A DNA stretch of 64,000 bases from JANOAR01 sp031411235 (lineage in GTDB: Bacteria > Verrucomicrobiota > Verrucomicrobiia > Verrucomicrobiales > Verrucomicrobiaceae): positions 1-64,000 of the forward strand of contig JANOAR010000052.1 of the NCBI GenBank assembly GCA_031411235.1, in the 5' to 3' direction. The position numbers and the translations under genes are program-made. Below the pieces are notes generated by a model. The model saw only the letters and a list, made by a program, of their open reading frames with translations. It searched no databases and was not told where the DNA came from. Shown one piece after another: positions 59,797 to 64,000 of the stretch (position 1 is the first letter of the stretch; every line of letters begins with the position of its first letter).

Positions 59797-62343
59797 GTGC
59801 CCCACTTCATGCCTGTTTCCACGTCCCTGCCCATTTGGAAAATCCACGCTGACATCCTGCGCAAGCTGCGGGACGGCAATCGTTTGGTGCTCGTGGCACC
59901 GACGGGATCGGGCAAGACGACGCAGGTGCCGCAGATGCTGCTAGATGCGGGGATTGCGGGGGAGAAGATGATCGTGGTGCTGCAACCTCGGCGTGTGGCG
60001 GCTCGCACGGTGGCGACGCGGGTGGCTTGGGAGCGTGAGGGGAAGCTGGGGGCGGAGGTGGGCTATCAGATTCGGTTTGATGATCACACGAGCGTGGGGA
60101 CGCGCATTTGTTTTGTCACGGAAGGTATCCTGCTGCGCTGGCTTCAGGATGATCGCACGCTGTCAAAGATCGGGGCGGTGGTGTTTGATGAGTTCCATGA
60201 GCGGAACTTGCTCAGCGATGTGACGTTGGCCTTGGTGAAGCACTTGCAGCAGACGCAGCGGCCGGATTTGGCGATGGTGGTCATGTCCGCCACGCTCGAT
60301 GCGGAGCCGGTGGCGGCGTATTTGGATCAGTGCCCGATCCTCATCTCCGAAGGGCAAAGTTATCCGGTGGAGGTGGGCTATCTCGCGATGCCTGATCAGC
60401 GCCCGATCACGGTGCAGGCGGCGGAGGCGGTCGAGCACATCATCCATGACGAATCGCCGGGCGACATCCTCGTCTTCATGCCGGGGCGGGGCGAGATCAA
60501 TGGCACGCTGGATGCGCTGCGTGGCTTGAGAACGCGGGAGCGCGTGGCGTGCATTCCTTTGCATGGCGAACTGGAGCCGCAGGAGCAGGATCGCGCGTTT
60601 GCGCCGAACTCGCTGCGCAAAGTCATCGTCGCCACCAACGTCGCGGAGACCAGCATCACCATCGACGGCATCCGGCATGTTGTGGACAGCGGTGTGGCCC
60701 GCGTGGCTCGTTATGATGCGGAGCGCGGCATCGGCACGCTGTTGTTGGAGCCGATCAGCCGCGCCAGTGCGGATCAGCGCAAAGGCCGCGCGGGACGCAC
60801 CGCACCGGGCACTTGTCATCGCTTGTGGACGGTGTTCGGCCACAAGGACCGCGACGAGCGCAACACGCCGGAGATTCAGCGCAGTGACCTCGCCGAGGTC
60901 GTGCTGCTGCTGCACTCGCTCGGCATCCGGGAGGCCGCCACGTTTGACTGGCTCGACAAACCCGATCCGCAGGCCGTGGTGCGCGCCGAGCGCCTGCTCA
61001 CCATGCTCGGGGCTTTGCTCGATGCGGACCTCACGCCCATCGGTCGTCAAATGCTGCGCCTGCCCATGCACCCGCGCTACTCACGCATGTTGATCGAGGC
61101 CAGCCAGCGCGGCTGCGTGCCCGATGCGGCCTTGTGCGCCGCTTTGGTGAGTGGTCGCGATTTGCTCGCTCGACTGGATCGCGATGATGCGCAAACCAAA
61201 GCCGCCCGCGAGATGTTCGAGGACAGCGCGGACTCCGATTTCATCACGCTGATGCGAGCCTACGACTTCGCCAAAGCAAACGGCTTCAGCTTCGAGCGCT
61301 GCCGCAGCTACGGCATCAATGCCCAGGTCGCCCGCCAGGTGGAGCAGACGTTTCAGCAAATCATGCACGCCGCCCACCAGCAGCGCCTCTACGACCGCGA
61401 TGCCGCTGTTAGCCGACAAACGAACGACGAAGCCCTGCTGCGTTGTCTCATGGCCGGCTTCGTCGATCAACTCGCCAAACGTCGCGCTCCAGGCAAGCCC
61501 GAGTGCGACCTCACCGACCAACGCCAAGGCCAGCTCGTGCGCGAAAGCGTGGTGCAGGAAGCCGCCTACTTCGTCGCCGCCAATCTGCGTGAAACACCGT
61601 CGCGCCAGACCCTGCTCAGCCTCGCCACCGCCGTGCAGCCTGCGTGGATCGCCGAGATGTTTCCCCAGCATCTGAGCACCACCGTGGAGCACCTCTTCGA
61701 TGCCCAAAACAAGCGCGTCGCCGCCATGAAGCTCGTACGCTATTGCGATCTCGTCATCGAGCAAAAGGCGCAGCAACGCGACCTCGATCCCGTCGCCAGC
61801 GGACGCTGCCTCGCCGAAGCCCACCGCGCCGGAGCCTTTGAGCTGCCGCTGATGGATCATCGGCTGAAGCAGTTCATCGCCCGCGTGAACCTCGTCCACA
61901 CCACCCTGCCCGAACTCGAGTTCGCCCTCTTCGACGAAGCCGCCATTACCGCCAGCCTCGCCCGAGCCTTCACCGGCCTCTCCCTCGTTAAAGAAGTCCA
62001 AGCCGCGCCCCTCATCCCCGCCTTCCATCAGCATCTCGACAAAGGCCAAGTCAGTTGGCTCGACGAGCTAGCGCCCCTCACCATACCCTGGCCCAGCGGC
62101 GGCACGATCAAAGTCAGCTACGTCAACGACACCCCCGAAGCTCAAGTGAAGCTCCAGGAATGCTTCGCCCTCACAGCACACCCAACGCTCTGCGAAGGTA
62201 GGCTGCCAGTCCTCCTCAGCCTCTGCACCCCCGACGGCAAACGCCTCGCCACCACCACCGACTGGCCCGCCTTCCTCACCCGCGAATGGCCGAAGCATCG
62301 ACAGGCGGTGGCTAAGAAGTTTTCGAGCGTGATGTGGCGGTAG
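59797..62343 (+). CDS. hrpB: ATP-dependent RNA/DNA helicase HrpB
   Basis: 848 residues (start could be the ATG at 59809). Walker A APTGSGKTT (near 37-45), motif Ia LQPRRVAART, motif II DEFHER (near 130; the DEFH variant is the HrpB norm), motif III SATLD (near 162), motif V TNVAETSITI and motif VI QRKGRAGRT (near 327). The C-terminal region (about 560-848) has the HrpB-specific PELEFALFDEAAI and WPKHRQ endings. A DExH helicase of unknown physiological role in bacteria. Confidence 0.95.
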   Translation: MPHFMPVSTSLPIWKIHADILRKLRDGNRLVLVAPTGSGKTTQVPQMLLDAGIAGEKMIVVLQPRRVAARTVATRVAWEREGKLGAEVGYQIRFDDHTSVGTRICFVTEGILLRWLQDDRTLSKIGAVVFDEFHERNLLSDVTLALVKHLQQTQRPDLAMVVMSATLDAEPVAAYLDQCPILISEGQSYPVEVGYLAMPDQRPITVQAAEAVEHIIHDESPGDILVFMPGRGEINGTLDALRGLRTRERVACIPLHGELEPQEQDRAFAPNSLRKVIVATNVAETSITIDGIRHVVDSGVARVARYDAERGIGTLLLEPISRASADQRKGRAGRTAPGTCHRLWTVFGHKDRDERNTPEIQRSDLAEVVLLLHSLGIREAATFDWLDKPDPQAVVRAERLLTMLGALLDADLTPIGRQMLRLPMHPRYSRMLIEASQRGCVPDAALCAALVSGRDLLARLDRDDAQTKAAREMFEDSADSDFITLMRAYDFAKANGFSFERCRSYGINAQVARQVEQTFQQIMHAAHQQRLYDRDAAVSRQTNDEALLRCLMAGFVDQLAKRRAPGKPECDLTDQRQGQLVRESVVQEAAYFVAANLRETPSRQTLLSLATAVQPAWIAEMFPQHLSTTVEHLFDAQNKRVAAMKLVRYCDLVIEQKAQQRDLDPVASGRCLAEAHRAGAFELPLMDHRLKQFIARVNLVHTTLPELEFALFDEAAITASLARAFTGLSLVKEVQAAPLIPAFHQHLDKGQVSWLDELAPLTIPWPSGGTIKVSYVNDTPEAQVKLQECFALTAHPTLCEGRLPVLLSLCTPDGKRLATTTDWPAFLTREWPKHRQAVAKKFSSVMWR

Positions 62344-62416
62344 GGATTGGGTGTGCTGCTACATGGCTGGCAGGAATCGCGTCGAGCCCGAGATCCCCGA
62401 CCAGCCCTTAGCGTTT

Positions 62417-62758
62417 TCAGAACCGCACCACGCAGTAGCCGAAATCCATCGTCTTCCCCTCCGGCGCATCCGTCACGATTAAAGACGGAGCGAGGGTGTA
62501 GGCCTGCCGCCGCCCGTCCACCGCATCCTGTGCGGCCACGATGAGGCCAGCATTGCGCAAGGCGATGAGATGCTTCAGGGTCGCGTCGAATTTCTTGCCC
62601 GAGAGTCCGGCCACCGCCGTGGCGGTGCGCGGCTTGCCATCGGCCATCGCCAGGAGAATCCGTCGCCGCGTCCGCTCGCTCAGGGCTGCGAAAACCGTGT
62701 CCGCATCCACGGTCTTCACCGTCTGGGTCACCGTAGGGAAAGAAGCGGGAGGAGTCAT
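62417..62758 (-). CDS. ArsR-type winged-helix regulator
   Basis: 113 residues. FAALSERTRRRILLAMADGK, TATAVAGLSGKKFDATLKHL (recognition helix), GRRQAYTLAP (wing). No metal-binding Cys/His set is visible, so the ligand is unknown. The ATG overlaps the stop of the repeat-containing frame upstream (ATGA). Convergent to hrpB. Confidence 0.85.
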   Translation of the reverse strand: MTPPASFPTVTQTVKTVDADTVFAALSERTRRRILLAMADGKPRTATAVAGLSGKKFDATLKHLIALRNAGLIVAAQDAVDGRRQAYTLAPSLIVTDAPEGKTMDFGYCVVRF

Positions 62759-63189
62759 CGGGGCAATGTTAAGCGAAAAAGAATCCCGTGGGCAAGTCCA
62801 GAGTCTGCCGTTTCCTCTGCACCTCTCCGTCCCGCCGGTCCGCCGCCTCGGAACCGATGAAAATGGAGCCCCATCACCGCCCTTGGGTCTCCCAACCGGA
62901 AGGAAGAGTCATCAACCGCCATGCCGGAGCCTCCTGACTGGAAGCAAAGATCATCAATCGACACCTCGGAGTCTCTCAACCGGAAGGAAGAGTCACCAAT
63001 CGCCATGCCCGAGTCTCCTGACTGGAAGGACAGATCATCAATCGACACGTCGGAGTCTCCCAACCGGAAGGAAGAGTCACCAATCACCATGCCGGAGTCT
63101 CTCAACTGGAAGGGCAGATCAGCAATCGCCGTGCCGGAGTCTCCCAACCGGAAGGACAGATCAGCAATCGTCATGCCGGAGTCTCCCAA
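62755..63189 (-). CDS. Possible repeat protein encoded by the 42-bp array
   Basis: A 144-codon frame runs on the minus strand through the whole tandem array. It translates as two alternating seven-residue units (GDSGMAI, GDSSFRL, GDSDVSI, DDLSFQS), with conserved D at position 2 and hydrophobic at position 7, ending RLTLPR and stopping in an ATGA overlap with the ArsR gene. That junction and the sense repeats make it a real candidate, but each of the other frames is also open, so the array itself enforces openness. Confidence 0.35.
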   Translation of the reverse strand: MGDSGMTIADLSFRLGDSGTAIADLPFQLRDSGMVIGDSSFRLGDSDVSIDDLSFQSGDSGMAIGDSSFRLRDSEVSIDDLCFQSGGSGMAVDDSSFRLGDPRAVMGLHFHRFRGGGPAGRRGAEETADSGLAHGILFRLTLPR

Positions 63190-63236
63190 GTGGAAGGACA
63201 GATCAGCAATCGGCGATCAGGAGTCTCCTGACTGGA
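62887..63236. repeat. 42-bp tandem repeat with 21-bp half units, about eight copies
   Basis: Units alternate GAGTCTCCCAACCGGAAGGA-type and GAGTCTCCTGACTGGAAGGA-type halves, each about 42 bp long with the inner part agAGTCACCAATCGCCATG. Copies are 80-95% alike; no spacers. It lies between an ArsR gene and a gene remnant. Confidence 0.85.
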
Positions 63237-63617
63237 TCAAAAGATTCTCCCGCAGCGACCGGCAGCCTCGGCACCTGGCCCCAGAAAATAGCCGGAACCG
63301 TTCCCCGCCTTCCTGCCCGACCGGAAAGTTGCGGAGGCACAGGTCAGGAGCGTGCCGTGCCCGCGCATGCTTGACGACTTGGCGGATTCCGCGTTCCAGA
63401 TCTTGAGATCGTCGAAGAAGCCGTCCTTGCCCATGCCGCCGAATTCCACCTTCGACTTCATCGGGTGGGCGATGCCGGGGGACGGCAAGAAGGTCACGGC
63501 CTTGCCGTCGATGGAGGCGCGCATGACTGGCCCGAAGGCTCTCGCTGCCTCAGGATGAAGGTCGGTAGGCAGCCGCCTCCCGTGTGGAAAAGTCCAGAGG
63601 ACTTGGGCACTGCCCAA
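63237..63617 (-). pseudogene. Remnant of a DUF1080/LamG-like secreted protein
   Basis: One minus-strand frame holds RASIDGKAVTFLPSPGIAHP, MKSKVEFGGMGKDGFFDDLK and IWNAESAKSS, the usual C-terminal strands of concanavalin-like DUF1080 proteins, but without an N-terminal part or start context. The upstream portion (MGSAQVLWTFPHGRRLPTDL) does not look like the family. Most likely a leftover of a deletion next to the tandem array and the transposase. Confidence 0.5.
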
Positions 63618-63656
63618 CTGGCTTGTCAGACGATGAATACTGAGCCCGATTTTCCC

Positions 63657-64000
63657 TCACTCCATAGCGGTCTTGATTGAACTCCGCCACGGCCATCGCT
63701 CCAGCCCGGCCTTGCGCGGGTTGTTCTCCATGTAGTGGATCGTGCTCGATTCATGCTCGCTGTTGCGCATGAAGGTGTCCCAGTAATCCTCCTGCCAGAA
63801 CGGGCCGCGACGACCCAGCAGCTTGTTCGCGTGGGTGCTCGTGAAGCGCTTCCAGCTTTCGATGATCTCGCCCATCGGCGTGGTGGTCGTTTCAAACAGG
63901 ACGTGAGCGTGATTCGGCATCACACACCACGCGATGAGCCGGTAACGCTGACCGTCGAAATGCTTGAAGGCATTGGCGGTCAGTTCGGCAAGGCGGGGAT
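63657..64000 (-). CDS. REP-associated tyrosine transposase (RAYT, Y1/IS200-like), cut by the right edge
   Basis: Open frame to the right edge, stop at 63657-63659; 114 residues visible: PRLAELTANAFKHFDGQRYR, LIAWCVMPNHAHVLFETTTT, PFWQEDYWDTFMRNSEHESS, TIHYMENNPRKAGLERWPWR. The metal-binding HUH-type motif is HAH in NHAHVLF, and the IHYMENNPRKAGL block carries the catalytic-type Tyr of Y1 transposases. RAYTs mobilise REP palindromes; several REP families lie in this window. The N-terminal part is outside, so I cannot say whether it is intact. Confidence 0.85.
   Translation of the reverse strand, partial: PRLAELTANAFKHFDGQRYRLIAWCVMPNHAHVLFETTTTPMGEIIESWKRFTSTHANKLLGRRGPFWQEDYWDTFMRNSEHESSTIHYMENNPRKAGLERWPWRSSIKTAME

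Noticed and set aside
62887..63236. CRISPR array
   Set aside because: Units are contiguous without variable spacers and there are no cas genes.

Overview
The window is a high-GC bacterial chromosome segment, most likely from the phylum Verrucomicrobiota, close to Verrucomicrobiaceae such as Prosthecobacter or Verrucomicrobium. The evidence is gene content: a DUF1552 plus DUF1592/DUF1588/DUF1585 cytochrome pair, DUF1080-like and Gfo/Idh/MocA proteins, many secreted proteins of unknown function, few strong Shine-Dalgarno sites, and abundant REP-like palindromes with a RAYT-type transposase at the right edge. This is inference from families, not a marker-gene assignment.

Layout. 1-1.3 kb: the 5' part of an unknown gene and a repeat-rich non-coding stretch. 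1.3-9 kb: a solitary secretin (gspD), secreted proteins, a LysM/peptidase-like protein, an Rrf2 regulator, and a lipoprotein with two fused ModA-type domains. 9-29.4 kb: the most unusual part. Two paralogous hybrid-less sensor kinases whose periplasmic parts look like four and six tandem OB-fold-like repeats, a REC-LuxR response regulator and a globin are interspersed with secreted FG-GAP-like, Calx-beta, LSm-like, DUF4412 and DUF3592-like proteins and a fatty acid hydroxylase. Six of these transcription units carry, 52-70 bp before their start codon and always in the same orientation, the same 36-bp element (begins TATCCGACGAAAGT, ends GTCCAATACC), followed at a fixed 30-bp distance by a conserved GTCA. 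Two palindromic variants of its core flank the kinase and regulator genes. I propose this is a local, apparently undescribed two-component regulon.

29.4-33.5 kb: a small lower-GC patch (a small membrane protein and a DUF4256 protein), a badly broken alpha-solenoid gene, a secreted protein and tRNA-Pro(GGG). 33.8-41.3 kb: a 1227-residue membrane-anchored coiled-coil protein with a C-terminal propeller-like part, a DUF3482-type GTPase, and a sigma factor / membrane protein / PDZ protein unit. 41.4-52 kb: DUF1080 protein, a natural RfaE2-PurN fusion, an AmiC-type amidase, a VTT membrane protein, pirin, two Gfo/Idh/MocA oxidoreductases, and rpsA with a clear terminator. 52-64 kb: an esterase, the DUF1552/DUF1592 pair, a small monooxygenase, a tannase-family enzyme, an SGNH hydrolase, HrpB helicase, an ArsR-like regulator, a 42-bp tandem array, a gene remnant and the RAYT transposase cut by the window end.

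Several genes are visibly damaged (PAS sensor fragment, membrane protein at 14.7-16 kb, solenoid protein at 30.3-32.4 kb, remnants at 10.4 and 63.4 kb). A few could be assembly errors; the one with two stops and a frameshift is hard to explain that way.
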